The notes beneath the pieces were generated by a model. That model did no database searches. It worked only from the letters and a program-made list of their open reading frames with translations, and was not told where the DNA came from. Shown here one piece after another: positions 12,241-23,465 of a DNA stretch of 64,000 nucleotides. A program made the translations under genes and the position numbers. Where the stretch lies: assembly GCA_003008705.1 (NCBI GenBank), contig PDUO01000008.1, positions 930,001-994,000 of the forward strand. The letters run 5' to 3'. The number at the start of each line of letters is the position of its first letter. The first letter of the stretch is position 1. Origin of the DNA: Pezicula radicicola (taxonomy: Eukaryota; Ascomycota; Leotiomycetes; Helotiales; Dermateaceae).

Positions 12241-13007
12241 ACACTCCTAACCGCAGTCGACATAGGGATTAGTCGTAAAAAGCTTATCGTAGGATCCGCC
12301 TCTTCTTCGCCCTACTCCAAAGAGTAGGTTTCCAGCTAGCATCACGTAGAGGTGAGAGTCTTCGCCAGCCAAAATCACCACTATTTTGCTCGAGGATTCA
12401 TACATCGTTTTGGTCGAAGGGAGTGTACTTTGATTGGAGACGAAAGACCAATTCTTGAGTTTTCTTTTTTGTACGTTCTTGGTGGTACTAGCAAGCTTAA
12501 GGTGTAAAGCACAACATTCAACTCTCGAAGATCGTAGCTCTTCTTTTATCTTCTCAAAGACCCTCTTATGTTCTTGAATATGTTTCTGAAATTGCTCCTA
12601 GTGCTGGGAATTTCCTGTCGGGATATTAACTTCTATATTGTTGGTCTCTTGAAGTTGGCTATTTAGCATGTTTAATGCTTCTTAGTATGTTTTCAACACA
12701 TCGGTTCTTGAAGAGTTGGAGTCGGATGCTCGTATCTTGAGCGTTGGTCGAATATAGATAGGCTAAGATGTCGAGTTGTTCAAAATGCATCTTTATAGAG
12801 GTTGATGCAAACATGAAGCTGATTGTTCTGGAAAGTACCTTTCGCTTCTTCTCCGCTCATGTTGCCTTTAATTTCATAGAAAATACAAGAGTGAAATAAA
12901 GCAGATGTTTGAGCGTCGTACATAGCCAATAAACCCTCGCTAAGGAAATGGTAATACACTAGCCTCTCTTGTCCAGTCTGTCTTCCTTTCTTATATAGGT
13001 GTTCCAA
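12241..13007 (-). pseudogene. decayed hypothetical gene with in-frame stop
   Basis: From an ATG at 12669 the frame reads MLNSQLQETNNIEVNIPTG, meets a TAG at 12598-12600, then stays open for about 115 more codons with charged, helical sequence (FQKHIQEHKRVFEKIKEEL) to a stop near 12250. A second coding-like frame upstream (12780-13007, 75 codons, containing GRQTGQERLVYYHFLSEGL) is separated by stops. I read this as one broken gene; the tail runs into the RIP-like remnant. CAG to TAG would explain the internal stop. No family was recognised. Confidence 0.4.
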
Positions 13008-13615
13008 ACCTCAGCTAATGGAGCCTGCGTCATTAGAAGAATACACCTGCATTCTCATATCTACTGTTTACCAAGTCCTGATTGACGTCCACTCGCATAT
13101 CCTTGAAAATTTCTTTGTATGAATCTTTGCATCAGCGGTTTGAAAGGAACGTTGTTCTGGGGATCTTCCAATTCTAAAGTTAATCAGAACAGTTTAACGA
13201 ACCATTCACATGGAACAATGCTATTTTCACCTTCAGATTCCGACTTTTTAGACTCTGGAAATAGGTAGCTTGTGAGATAAAATGGCTAACCTCAGTTAGA
13301 AGGGTTGATATAAAGTAAAAAATGACGGACTTTTGCTGAGATCTAGTTGGTTTTTTTTTTTCAAGCCTGTAGGCAATTTTAGAAGCCAAAATACACCAAT
13401 AATTCCGGTACAAAGTCAATTTATTAATTGAAGACAGTATGATCTCCTACCAGTTATGATATTGAACTGATCCTGCTAACTCTCAAAGAAAGTCCTTAGG
13501 AAAATGAAATTAAAGAACACAACTACAATTCGATCCAATTCCAAGTAGAGTTTCTTCACTTCCTATACCAAGGAATAATAGCCATACTCCATACCTCGGC
13601 ATTATCTAGGGATTA
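13008..13615. other. intergenic region
   Basis: One minus-strand frame (13180-13419, 79 codons) is present but has no recognisable domain. It could be another fragment of the decayed gene beside it. Otherwise nothing. Confidence 0.45.
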
Positions 13616-14401
13616 TCAAGAGGGAGAATCTCCACCAACCACCCAATCGCAGTCACACCACATCATACAGCCATGCTCGTCGTGTGGCAGCAAAGTTATC
13701 TTAGGCGACTCTCCATCCCCAAAAGATTCCCTCACCGCAAATATCTCCCTCACTATCCCCAAAGCACGGTCCATCAACTCTTCCACCTTCAATTGTTGTA
13801 CCTTCAAGAGCTCGCTGTCACGTTTGCACATAACAAAAGACACCTGCCTCAATCCCCCCATTGACCAAAGAATATTCGAGATTGCTTTGATTGTTCCATG
13901 TTTCCTATTCCCGCTTGTAAGTTCTCGCAGGAAATCAAAATGGTTCGATAGTCGAATTTCTAGGGAACTGATCGATTTGAGAATCTCCGGTGCGAGGCTC
14001 TTCATATCTGTCAACCAAGGATTCTGGTGGCCGAAGAGTTCTGAGAGATCCACATGAACTCCAAAATATTGATTGAGACTTATACAAGGAAGGTCCCTGG
14101 CCGGGCTCAAGCAGAATACTTTGCGACAATAGCATTGAGAATCCTTGCAGCGAGGACGCCGTGATATGATGTGGTAGTGCTTGAGAGTTTCCTGGCGACT
14201 TTCGTGATTAATGTAGAGTGTGATGGGGAATGGTTCGAGTTGTTTCCCGTGGTACCAACTGCAGCAAAACCAGGGATTATCCAACATCACAGATCTGCCC
14301 GGTGGGAAGGCTTCTCGCCATATCTGGAGCCGAATCTCAAGTGGAAGGATCCGAAAGCTGGTAAACACCCGTGGTGGTTCTTTGTGATTTTTGTATGACA
14401 T
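13616..14401 (-). CDS. 2EXR domain-containing protein
   Basis: Intronless, 261 aa from the ATG at 14401. The N-terminus has the hallmark of the fungal 2EXR family: an F-x-x-LP-E-IRL-IW-A pattern at about residues 14-31 (FRILPLEIRLQIWREAFP). The typical INHESR-like motif follows (residues about 64-69), where the family usually has a conserved N-x-ESR. The function of 2EXR proteins is unknown; the family is greatly expanded and variable in filamentous ascomycetes. The C-terminus ends in an acidic/Trp segment. No signal peptide or membrane segment is seen. Neighbouring genes give no functional hint. Confidence 0.8.
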   Translation of the reverse strand: MSYKNHKEPPRVFTSFRILPLEIRLQIWREAFPPGRSVMLDNPWFCCSWYHGKQLEPFPITLYINHESRQETLKHYHIISRRPRCKDSQCYCRKVFCLSPARDLPCISLNQYFGVHVDLSELFGHQNPWLTDMKSLAPEILKSISSLEIRLSNHFDFLRELTSGNRKHGTIKAISNILWSMGGLRQVSFVMCKRDSELLKVQQLKVEELMDRALGIVREIFAVRESFGDGESPKITLLPHDEHGCMMWCDCDWVVGGDSPS

Positions 14402-14457
14402 TTTAAGCTTCTGAAACCGAACGATCTAGACTCACATGTGACGTTAGCTTCCATGAC

Positions 14458-14973
14458 TCAAATAGACAGGAAATTCCAGCATTGTACTTGAGGACTGTAT
14501 ATTGAGGTATCATATGTCGAAACTGCACCTGGATTGTACAATGGATTTTTGAATGAAGACCCTAGCTCTCCATACAAGGTCGCTGACGGACTCTGCTCGG
14601 TAATTCGACTGGCAGATGACAAAGCCTGGGCAGCGGTAGGCTGACTTGAGCTAGATTCGAAAGTCGTGGTTGAAGTTGAGGATTCCATCATGCGCTGTGC
14701 TATGTAGTAATGCGGGTGCTTGTGCATAAGGTTCAATATTCCACTGAAGGATGGGTAAGGGAGATTCATTGTGATGGGTTCTTGCCCTGTTAGGCCAAGA
14801 TGTTTCTGCAAACACATTAGAAGTTGTGTCGCATGAGAAGAGTGCTTGTACCCACCTATGCGATATTGCGATAGAGGTGCTGGTAATTTACGTGAACTGT
14901 TGATGTGGTACTCTTCTTGTCTTTGGAATTGAGGAAGGTGGTGATCGGAATACAGTACAAAGTAAGAAGTCAA
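14458..14973 (-). CDS. hypothetical protein, structure uncertain
   Basis: An open minus-strand frame of about 170 codons has Ser/Thr-rich sequence near the C-terminus (ESSSSQPTAAQALSSASR). There is no ATG at its 5' end. A GTGGGT...TTTGCAG pair at about 14810-14860 could be a 50-nt intron that switches to a different open frame, so either reading could be right. It lies just upstream of, and on the same strand as, the 2EXR gene. No family was recognised. Confidence 0.25.
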   Translation of the reverse strand: MTSYFVLYSDHHLPQFQRQEEYHINSSRKLPAPLSQYRIGGYKHSSHATQLLMCLQKHLGLTGQEPITMNLPYPSFSGILNLMHKHPHYYIAQRMMESSTSTTTFESSSSQPTAAQALSSASRITEQSPSATLYGELGSSFKNPLYNPGAVSTYDTSIYSPQVQCWNFLSI

Positions 14974-16256
14974 CTTTCGCTTAATCTCGCTTCAAAAAGG
15001 GGCAGGAGCTAAGCTGCAGTCAGGTTGTGCTTTCCCTAAAATCACTCGCGGACATCGAAATAACGACGGTCGACAACGTCATGACAACAGAAACATTACA
15101 ATTGCTAGAGGACTAGAAATGGAATAGTTTGTACTTATCAAATTAAAACATGACACACAAGAAAGTAGAACTGTTATTTCTCAAATAGGACAGTAAATAA
15201 GGTGCGTCTTACAAAGCTTCTATGGAGACTCAGCTTCTTACAAAATTTAATGAAGGAAATCTAGTGCACGTCTTTGAAGGCAGGTTCTATAGCGAATGCC
15301 GCCAACACATTCATTTAGCAGGTTCAATCTCAAGCGGACTGTCTAGTTCCTGACATGGAAGAGCACCCTACGTATTCTGGGCAATGGGGGGATCCAGGAG
15401 GAATAGAAGCTGTAACTCAGCTCAAACATTTCATAACCCAAAAAAAGTATAATAATATATTCCTCCAAATTCATCAAGTTAAGAAAAACATCCACAACTC
15501 TCACAAAGCACCAAAAAAGAAGTTTCAATTAGTTAGATTCGTATGTGCTCGTCATATTCTTAATGCTCTATGACTAGCTTTTACTTACCTATTTAGTACG
15601 AACTCCAAACACCAAATCACACACAATGCCTTACCAGTGTCTATTAGAACTCTTACTTCTATTGTTACGTATGAATTAGCAGCATTCTACCTTAGGACAT
15701 GACGTTGAACAGCATCCTGATAATGCAAGATAGCTACCACATAACCCCTTCCATCCTTTATAATAGGTAGAAACTTCACTAGGTGCTTAACCAGGTATTT
15801 AATCAACTGATTGATTTCTTTCATTGATTACTAGTAACTAACAATTACTGAGTCTCTCACTCTCGCTCTGCTGCCTGCAATCAGATTACCGTCCACCACC
15901 ACCCAAGCCAATCTCATCTTGACCTCTATCCCATCTCAGAAAAAATTAAACAGCTATCCACCCGCCCTAGTTCAATTCTATGTGAGAGAAAAGGCATTGC
16001 AATCATTGTATGCAAGCACGGTTCCATAACCGGGTATCAAAAACAAGCTCTTCAGAGTCTAGGCTCCCTTAAGAAGACAAAAGAAAGTAGAAAACCAAAG
16101 GAAAAAAGAAGAAAAACGAAAGGAAAAAAGTGATTACTCCAACACAATGCCAAGACTTTTCACATCCCATATCCCAATGCATGAAACCAATCTGATAAAT
16201 GCAAAAAATTCAGCTCCTCTCATCTCATCCATCCCTCGAGGTTTGATTTGGTTGAT
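14974..16256. other. intergenic region, no gene recognised
   Basis: AT-rich sequence with an A-rich stretch at 16070-16130. The only frames (near 15343-15573) face each other on opposite strands and look accidental. The part next to 16257 should carry the 3' UTR of the But2-domain gene. Confidence 0.55.
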
Positions 16257-17414
16257 TCAAACACAAGGAACGACAAAAGCACCAATAGCACTGGCAGCTT
16301 CATCCTGAACGTAATCAAGCTCGACGTTTCCAACGCTGGAGACTTGAACGGAGAATGTTCTGTCACCGGCACATTGGAATCGTGCAACTTCATACGCATT
16401 TCCTGGTACGACTTGCACGGTACCGAAATCAAGGAGAACACTGGTGCTAGTGCTGTTGATGGTTGTCCAAGTAGTCTGGGCATTGGCTGTCTCACTCAGA
16501 AGAGTGAAGTCAAGTCCACCATTCTCGCCCTGCTCTTCTTCGGTGCCGCTGAAGAAAAATGGTGCTGAGGTGTTGGCGAGGGATGATTTAGTGGGGAAGA
16601 GGAAGATTAGAGCACAGGTGTTGTCGTCTGGTGAGTTGTAGGGGTCAGTGGCTGGGATGGCGAAGTTAAGAAGAGTGCTGTTTCCTGGGGAGACAGAGAC
16701 TGCGCCGTCTGTTGGGGAGAAAGTTGTGTTTGGGGCGGATTCGGAAATAGGAAGAATGAAAGATGGGGAAATGTAACCCTGAGAAGCGTTGGTGAGAGAA
16801 GTTGGGCAGATGGTTGCTACAGCAGTTGAGGTTGAAGTAGCGGAGGTGACGGGCGTTGATGTTGCTGTTATGTCTGCAACAGTCGAAGTAGATATGATTG
16901 AAGAAATTGAAGAGAGTACAGCACCACCAGAAGTCGCAGATCCTCCCAAAGCAGCACAGCTGAATCCACCGGTGATCAAGGTCACACTCTCACAACCAGT
17001 CTTGTTGGCCAATCCATCACCATAGATATCCCAGCTTCCATCCTCGGCAGGTCCGTCCACTTCACAAGCCCACCACTCCGCATAGCCATCATGCAACAGC
17101 GACCCATCATTAGCTATTGTGAAGTTGGTCGTGCCGACTGCGTCAGAAAGGCACTCGAATTGTGAGTTTGAAGATTGGATCAGGCAAGTTTGGTTTGAGG
17201 CTGTTGAGAGAGCGTGGGATGCAATGGTAAAGTTAGTCTTTGGGTAGGTTCCGCCGATGCGGTTCTCGCCGACGCCATCTTCAAGAATCGTGCCGTTGGT
17301 GGTACCGCGAGCTGTGAGGGAGAAGTAGCAGGTATCATCGGTGGTTTGGCGCGGGAGTACCGCAGCTGAAGAAAGCTGGAGCAGCGCGAGGACGGAAATG
17401 GTTGTAGGCTTCAT
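16257..17414 (-). CDS. secreted But2-domain protein
   Basis: Intronless, 385 aa. An N-terminal signal peptide (MKPTTISVLALLQLSSAAVL) is followed by a likely dibasic-type processing site (PRQ), so export is expected. Residues about 27-150 form a Cys-containing module with many N-glycosylation sequons. A Ser/Thr-rich linker follows (about 160-210), and then a C-terminal domain whose pattern (GYISPSFILPIS..., LNFAIP, CALIFLFP) matches the Ubp3-associated But2-like C-terminal domain common in fungal secreted proteins. The biochemical role is unknown; such proteins are usually annotated as cell-wall or secreted. The ATG at 17414 is the first in frame and gives the signal peptide. Pyrimidine-rich sequence on the coding strand upstream (17469-17657) fits a fungal promoter. 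Confidence 0.83.
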   Translation of the reverse strand: MKPTTISVLALLQLSSAAVLPRQTTDDTCYFSLTARGTTNGTILEDGVGENRIGGTYPKTNFTIASHALSTASNQTCLIQSSNSQFECLSDAVGTTNFTIANDGSLLHDGYAEWWACEVDGPAEDGSWDIYGDGLANKTGCESVTLITGGFSCAALGGSATSGGAVLSSISSIISTSTVADITATSTPVTSATSTSTAVATICPTSLTNASQGYISPSFILPISESAPNTTFSPTDGAVSVSPGNSTLLNFAIPATDPYNSPDDNTCALIFLFPTKSSLANTSAPFFFSGTEEEQGENGGLDFTLLSETANAQTTWTTINSTSTSVLLDFGTVQVVPGNAYEVARFQCAGDRTFSVQVSSVGNVELDYVQDEAASAIGAFVVPCV

Positions 17415-18949
17415 TGTGGCGGCGGTGGTTGGCGTTGAGGAATGTAAAGGAAGAAGAAGTTTGTTTGCTCAACGTTGAAGTAGAGAAGACGAAAGGGAAC
17501 GGGTGATCAGAAGAGAAAGTTGAGGGTGAAGAAGGGAAGAGGTTGGAGGTTGGTGGTTGGAGGTGAATATCTTTAAGAGAAGTGGCAGGTCAAAGAAAAA
17601 GCGGAAAGGGCAGAATGATGGAAATTGGCCTACTTTTACAACCTTTTTACCTGACATGAGATGAGATGAAATGATGCGCAGCAGGCAGGCATAGCAAAGA
17701 CATCAGAGACCAAAGATCCCTACACACCCCACCTACTCTTGCATCACTCGAAGCATCCAAACGAACAATTCAAGAAACATCCCAAGAAACATCCAAACAT
17801 CCAGCCAACCACATCGTCATCACAGCCTCTAACGACCCCCTTTCCGCTTTCGGTCCTTTCCTGTTCCTCAGCGGTACCTGTTGATCCTTGACTAACTCCA
17901 ATGCCGATCTTCCCCTCCTGACATGGCTCTAATCTCTCGTCGAAGTGGCTCAGGCGTTCAGCTCTCCTTACTCTCGCTACTCTGGCAAGTTATCTCAGAG
18001 TGAGGTCATAAACTGCCGATTCCTTCCTTATCCCTCCAACCAAATCCAACCAGTTGCCATCCAAGTCCACTAAAATCCAAATCCAAATCCACTGAAAAGT
18101 ACGGTACGTACGGTAGAAGGGGAAGAGTCAGAAAAGGCATGACTGGTTCATATGCGATTGTGAAACGCCGCCAAGAATGATCCCCGTCTAACTGTCCAGC
18201 CACCTCCGCTCGCTTAGCACTCTCTATCCCTACTAGTTGTCCAACCCCTTTTCAGGACTGGCTTCCCCACATTCCAGATCCTGGGAGCTATGACGTGCGT
18301 TATGGCCAGCACATTCAAGCATTGCATTTTTATTTTGGGAACATTGGCAGGAGACGGGAAGCTCGGTTGCTAACAGCATTATCTATGAGGCTGAAGTTGT
18401 TGCACGATGCATACCCACAAGCTGGAAGGAAAGTTACTCGAGTACGTCTTTCACCTGAAAAAGGGCCGTTTGACTGTCCCAGTTGAGAATGGTCGCGGGT
18501 AGCTACAACACAGGTTCGACAAGAAACCCGTTGAGCTTCCAGATACAGCAACACATCGTGTCTGCAGGAACCCTCTAGAAGAAGAGGGACCCGGCAGAGA
18601 TCGTGTGATGCCAGTAACACGAGGGAGCATGCGCATTCGAATTTCAAGTCATATGTTTGCTGTTCAACAGAGGCCCAAATCGCCACGTTACCACCCACAA
18701 TCTAGGACGCGACTATTGAGTAATGGCTGCAAGCCCTTTAATACTTGCTTTGACTCTGTGAGATAGGCAAGAGGTGGTGTTCGTATCCATGGTACGTACT
18801 ATACAGAGGTGCTGGAGGTGGTTTGTGTGCCAGGAATGACTGATCTTAGTCCTTGTGGCCTCGATATTCAGAACTAAGGGGTTTGCTAGCATTTACTGGC
18901 TTTATCCGTCGAAGATGCTAGCCCGGCTTGTGATATGATAACCTGGGGG
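17415..18949. other. intergenic region, no gene recognised
   Basis: Contains the But2-gene promoter side and a GTACGGTACGTACGGTA motif at about 18100-18115. Frames such as 18330-18698 are opposed by frames on the other strand and show no domain. Confidence 0.55.
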
Positions 18950-19462
18950 CTACCTTCGTGGAATAGTCAAAGTCATTGGAAATCTCTCCTCAACGCCTTC
19001 TTCCTTGGGTTCTGGCGTCAACTGGAAGCCCGTGATATGTTTGGGAGTACGTGGATTGGTCTTTTGAGTGCTACGATTTATGCCACCAGGTATTTCCATT
19101 GGTGCAAATGGGGAACCAAGGTTTCCCGGGCTTCCGGGTAAAGCAATATCAAGGGAATGGTGCCGTGATCTAGGTCTGGCATACCTCCTGACTGTTGTAC
19201 TTAAGGTTGGCGACACTGGCATACCGAGTGTACTTCTCATGGCCGCGAAAGTCTTGTTTACGCTGCGAGCTGCTTTGCGTCCAGAACTGGGTCTTCTTGG
19301 AGGCGGAGTTTGTGGGCCTGGAGTATCATTGGACGGGCTATTTAGGCTGCGTTTCTTCGAGGAATCATTTCTGCGCACGAGACTGGCAATAGCACCAAAT
19401 CCAGTCTCAACTAGATTCGCCATTCTTGATCTGTGATCTGACTTATTCTCCACCTGTAACAA
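18950..19462 (-). CDS. Ser/Pro/Arg-rich hypothetical protein or C-terminal exon of the caspase-like gene
   Basis: From an ATG at 19423 the frame gives 157 aa (MANLVETGFGAIASLVRR..., later TPGPQTPPPRRPSSGRK), low complexity and basic. No domain was recognised. The same frame is open without a stop back to about 19575, 25 bp below the caspase-like stop codon, and reads plausibly as protein (SWGTCRLRKAGISELEDE). It may therefore be a downstream exon of that gene joined by an intron I could not place, or a separate gene. Tentative. Confidence 0.4.
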   Translation of the reverse strand: MLQVENKSDHRSRMANLVETGFGAIASLVRRNDSSKKRSLNSPSNDTPGPQTPPPRRPSSGRKAARSVNKTFAAMRSTLGMPVSPTLSTTVRRYARPRSRHHSLDIALPGSPGNLGSPFAPMEIPGGINRSTQKTNPRTPKHITGFQLTPEPKEEGVEERFPMTLTIPRR

Positions 19463-19599
19463 AAAAGATCCTTCGATGAGGGTCGGCTGAGCAGTTTCGT
19501 CTTCCAGCTCAGAAATGCCTGCTTTTCTCAGACGACAAGTACCCCATGATGCTACACGGGATATTACTGAGCACCTGTCGGCCTCCTATTTGTAATCTC

Positions 19600-21443
19600 T
19601 CATCGCAGCTGCTGCACTTTCGGGTTGGAATCTAGAGCTTGTGATTTGAGGAAGCCTAGGCGCAGCCTGCCATTGTTCCCGTATAACTCATTGCCTGATT
19701 CATTACTCTGCGGAGTGTTATCCTGTAACACAGCTGCTTCATCGACGTCGTAATTGGTAGGGCTCGTCAAATTGGTAATCGCGGGAGAATAGTCGAATGG
19801 GACTGACGACGCAGTGTACTGTGAAAGTACACCAGCACTATCCCCACGTTTGGCTATGACGGGATGACAGTCACCAGTTCCAAATTGTGATTCATGCTTT
19901 GAAAAGATGTGATGACCAGGTGCTGTTACATATCCAAGAAACGAGCAAGCAGGATGGTCAGGTAGCATATTCCATACTGGCATAGGCAAGGATAAGATTA
20001 GTATAGAGGAGTAGCTTGGGTAGACCAACTCGACTCTTGCCCATTTGGTAAGAAGAGGTACCTGCTCAAGCCAGATGGCGCACTTGCTGGCATCCAAACT
20101 TTGGTCTTCTTCCAACTGCAACCTAATCAATACATGCGGAAACCTGTATTTCCCATCCAACGCAAGCGACGACAGCGGAGTGGGTGATTTTGCATCATCG
20201 AAGTCAATATCTATAGGAGAGATATAGGCTGCAGGCCGTCGTCCCTGAGATCCTCTGGGAGTAGTAGGAGTCTTTGCCAAAGCATGTCTGCGGTAAAGCT
20301 CAATTCCTGGCGTGTGGTCTCTTGTATACCGGATATGAATAGGGGAGAAGCACCATTCGTATCGGATGCCTTCCCGGCCCTTTTTCTTCTCTTTCTGTTT
20401 CAGTTGATCGAGAATAGCAGTATGAAGAAAAGATGCAGAGAACGGTGGCTTGTCTATCCAGTCCTCCATCACCTCAATAAGTGCGTTCGTAAATGAATGC
20501 TCCCCTGGAGGCGCAGCTTTCGACTCGAACCCAGAAGCTACAATGGCTTCCATGACTCCGCACTGTGATGTTGTAACTGAACTTGCTGCAGCACAAGTAT
20601 CCAGAAGAAGGAGAACATCAGATTTCGCTTGAGCAAAGACACCAGACTGAACAGCAGACCAGTCAAGCGATGGAGCACCAGGAGCTTGTCCAGAAACCCA
20701 TTCGGACTGCCGGGAGGGTCCCATTCTGCCGTGTCCAGCATAGTAGACAATAAAAAGGTTGCGGTCGCCATCATGCTCCCGCACGTAGTCTAGAGATTTG
20801 CGCATCAGATCCAATGATGCATTCGTACTCGGGATGAGCCAGGTCTCAGTGCTAAAGCCATAACTTTCGAAGGTGCGATCCAGCCGCTTTAATTCCTCAC
20901 TGAAGCATTCTTCTGGCTCCCACCTGATTAGGCATGCGTGGACTGACTGGTACCGAGACCGACCGAGCTTTGGACCATTGGGGAAAGCACTCCGCGCAGC
21001 CTGCTTGAGTGAGCAAAACTTAATAACGTTCTAGAAGATCTTCCAATGCATACACTGTTCAGATCATGAGCAAACTGAGTCAGACTTTGATGATGGAACC
21101 TGGCCGAGGAAGTATTGTGGGATGCTGGGGAATTTCCCGTAATCTCCATCAGAGGAGTGCTACCATGAGTACCATCCTATGGAATATCAGTAGCTGTGAA
21201 GCTAGAAAAACTGCAACTAACAGGTGCATTGCCTTCATAAAGGACTTGAAATGACTGCTCGTCATTTGATTTTCTGATGGGTTTGGATGACGACATATCC
21301 TGGGGATATCTTGCAATACTCCGCTGACGAAATTGTCGTGAGGGGGATGTTGTTGCGGGCGACTGAGATCTTCTTCGAAATTGTGAATGTCGCCGCCGTT
21401 CCTCACTCCTTTCGCCAGGATTACCATTATCTCTGGGGGCCAT
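19600..21443 (-). CDS. caspase-like (peptidase C14 fold) protein
   Basis: Exons 21443-21222, 21176-21054 and 21000-19600 join in phase 0 (introns 45 and 53 nt) to give 581 aa. Residues about 1-115 are basic and Arg/Ser-rich, probably disordered. The caspase fold begins near residue 125 (SVHACLIRW). It carries the His of YYAGHG (H205) and the Cys of LLLLDTC (C251), the catalytic dyad arrangement of metacaspase/caspase-like peptidases. The acidic S1-pocket residues cannot be judged by eye, so cleavage specificity is open. About 300 aa after the domain have no recognised fold. Members of this group in filamentous fungi are often linked to regulated cell death, but this copy has no NLR partner beside it. 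The first ATG at 21443 is chosen because it starts the phase-consistent exon chain. Confidence 0.75.
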
Positions 21444-22041
21444 AAACGAGCCTCAGCCTTGTTGACTAAGTACCTTTCGTATATAATGTGCCTGAGTGTA
21501 TGGATCGTATAAGTGCTAGAGCCGAATAGGAAAGACAAGACTGTAGAAAGCTCGAGACTAAGGATTTCCCAGATATGCGATTGTCAACCGTCGTCGTAGA
21601 CTTTTACAACCACCTTGAAACGAAAGATATATATTATTTATTCTCTAACAGAATAGTAAGGCTTGCCGCCATGTCAGATCTGGTGCTACACTTTTGGCGC
21701 TGGCTTCCCCAAACAGTCGCCGACAAGGAACACAGTTGGGGGCCCAGTTGAGGATGGAAGGTCCCTGATTTGTGAGACTCAAACACGAGTCTATGGTAGG
21801 TAGCCATGGTGGGTATGGAAGTGGTTTCAAGAATGATAAGCGGTTAGGAAACACAGCCTGGGGAGGCATGGGGATGAAGAAGAAGTCTCTTCTTTCTCTT
21901 CTTCTTGGCCCGGAGATGGAGGCTGGAGGCTGGAGGCTGGAGGAGGACTTCGAAAAAAGTACTGTGCTGACATAACTTCGCATGACCTACTCGCTCACCT
22001 ACCTCATCTTGTTGCAGATCATTTGTTCGTCACCACCACTG

Positions 22042-22079
22042 CCACCATCCATCCACCCACCCATCCACCCATCCACCCA
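22042..22079. repeat. CCATCCAC-type microsatellite
   Basis: Imperfect tandem CCATCCA/CCCATCCA units are seen directly in the + strand. They are intergenic. Confidence 0.85.
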
Positions 22080-22380
22080 GCAAGCACCCTTGGAGAAGAT
22101 TATTCATATTCTGGATCTCCTCCTTACATTGAGAACTCCAGATTTCACCAACAATACGAAATACCATATAAGAAGCTCTATTATGTCAAATCATGCACGT
22201 CAGAACCCTCGTTCATCTTAGAACAATCGAAGTGTTGACTGCACCACACATTTATTTTGTCGAGGGGTGGCGAATTTCTGGGTGAGTGAGTTGTGGTGAG
22301 TTGTGTGAGTTTGATGAATTTCGCTCCTTCGAAATACAGATGTGCGCCAAAAAAGTAAAGAGTGTTCCAAGCACGTGTGA

Positions 22381-22404
22381 TTACGTAATTGCGTGATTAC
22401 GTAA
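22381..22404. promoter_or_regulatory. paired TTACGTAA palindromes (bZIP-type sites)
   Basis: Two exact 8-bp palindromes TTACGTAA at 22381-22388 and 22397-22404 are spaced 16 bp start to start. A CACGTG E-box-type hexamer lies about 10 bp upstream. TTACGTAA is a known binding core for CRE/AP-1-type bZIP regulators. No gene starts immediately beside them, so function is uncertain. Confidence 0.35.
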
Positions 22405-23465
22405 CATTTTCCATTTTGTTCCTTTCGCCGCTTGCCACCGAGGAAGATGAGGATGAGCCATCATTTCCGACGACGCACCAAACTTCATTTCATTTGCGGA
22501 AATGCCTCAACACATCCGGCATCCATGCTCTCCAGAGATAGACAGTACCGAGGAACAATAAATGGGAACTTGCTGGCTGGATACGACGTGGAGGACCTAT
22601 TCACTGTGAGCTCGCTCTTAGGGGAACATTAGAGGGACCGGGGGATACATGGTATTGAAGCCTCGGCCGACACTCGATATATTTGATGAGACGACACGGG
22701 ACTTTCAATGACTTCCGATGGCCATAATTGTGCAATACAGGGTTTTCGCAATTCTACGAAGTAATGCGTTCTTCTACACCAAGTCAGATACTACGAGGAA
22801 GCTATAGTTCAAGTGTCCTATGGTATTAGGTTGCCTCAGAAGACTTCACAAACGTTGTATAACTCTACATTTCCGGCTGAAGACTTCCCTATAATAGAGG
22901 AAAGGCCTTGGCCCCGGCGCTAGTTGTGCTCTAGTCAATTTTTGTATGTCGTTTGAACTTTTGGTAATTGGGTTCAGTAACTCACTTATTCGAGCAACTT
23001 ACTTGATTTTGGTAGCTCACTTGAGCAAGGTAACACTTGTATTCATTGTTCTCACATATGTGTAAAGATTTTCTTTATTTAACTTTTACTATTATCATCA
23101 TTATTAGGTACTATTAAAGAGATTGCCTACCGTTTGTTCAACAAAAGAGAGAAAGAAAAACAAAAGCTCTTACATCCATTGTGGGTGACTCAAACAAAGT
23201 GAGTTAGTTACCCAAATCAATAATTCCTCACCCGCAAGGTAATGAATGAATTCGAGTCTAACCACCCTATATCTACTTCTTCTCTCGAATCCCCAGGCGT
23301 AATCAAGGGTAGAAATCTACTTAAGCACTGCAAGCTTAAAGGAACCAGTCCGTACATTTAATTCTATTCTATTACATTCTATTTTCCTGGCCCTATGTAA
23401 CACCACCAGCATCTCTCAAAAAATGTAACCCTCGTTCCCCCTTCCTCCTTCTTACCCACCTTCAC

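Larger units (their letters stand above)
21444..23465. other. intergenic region with short motifs
   Basis: No convincing gene. A pyrimidine microsatellite lies at 22042-22079 and a pair of TTACGTAA motifs at 22381-22404. From about 22930 to 23250 the sequence is AT-rich with short inverted copies of GTAACTCACTT. The last 100 bp before 23466 are C/T-rich and belong to the 3' side of the MFS gene. Confidence 0.55.

Noticed and set aside
21645..21983. 112-codon minus frame above the caspase-like gene
   Set aside because: Low-complexity G/A-rich DNA on the + strand; no ATG-led domain and no splice link to the neighbour.
22970..23210. Inverted copies of GTAACTCACTT that could be MITE ends
   Set aside because: Only about 10 bp match, further partial copies lie inside, and no target duplication was found.
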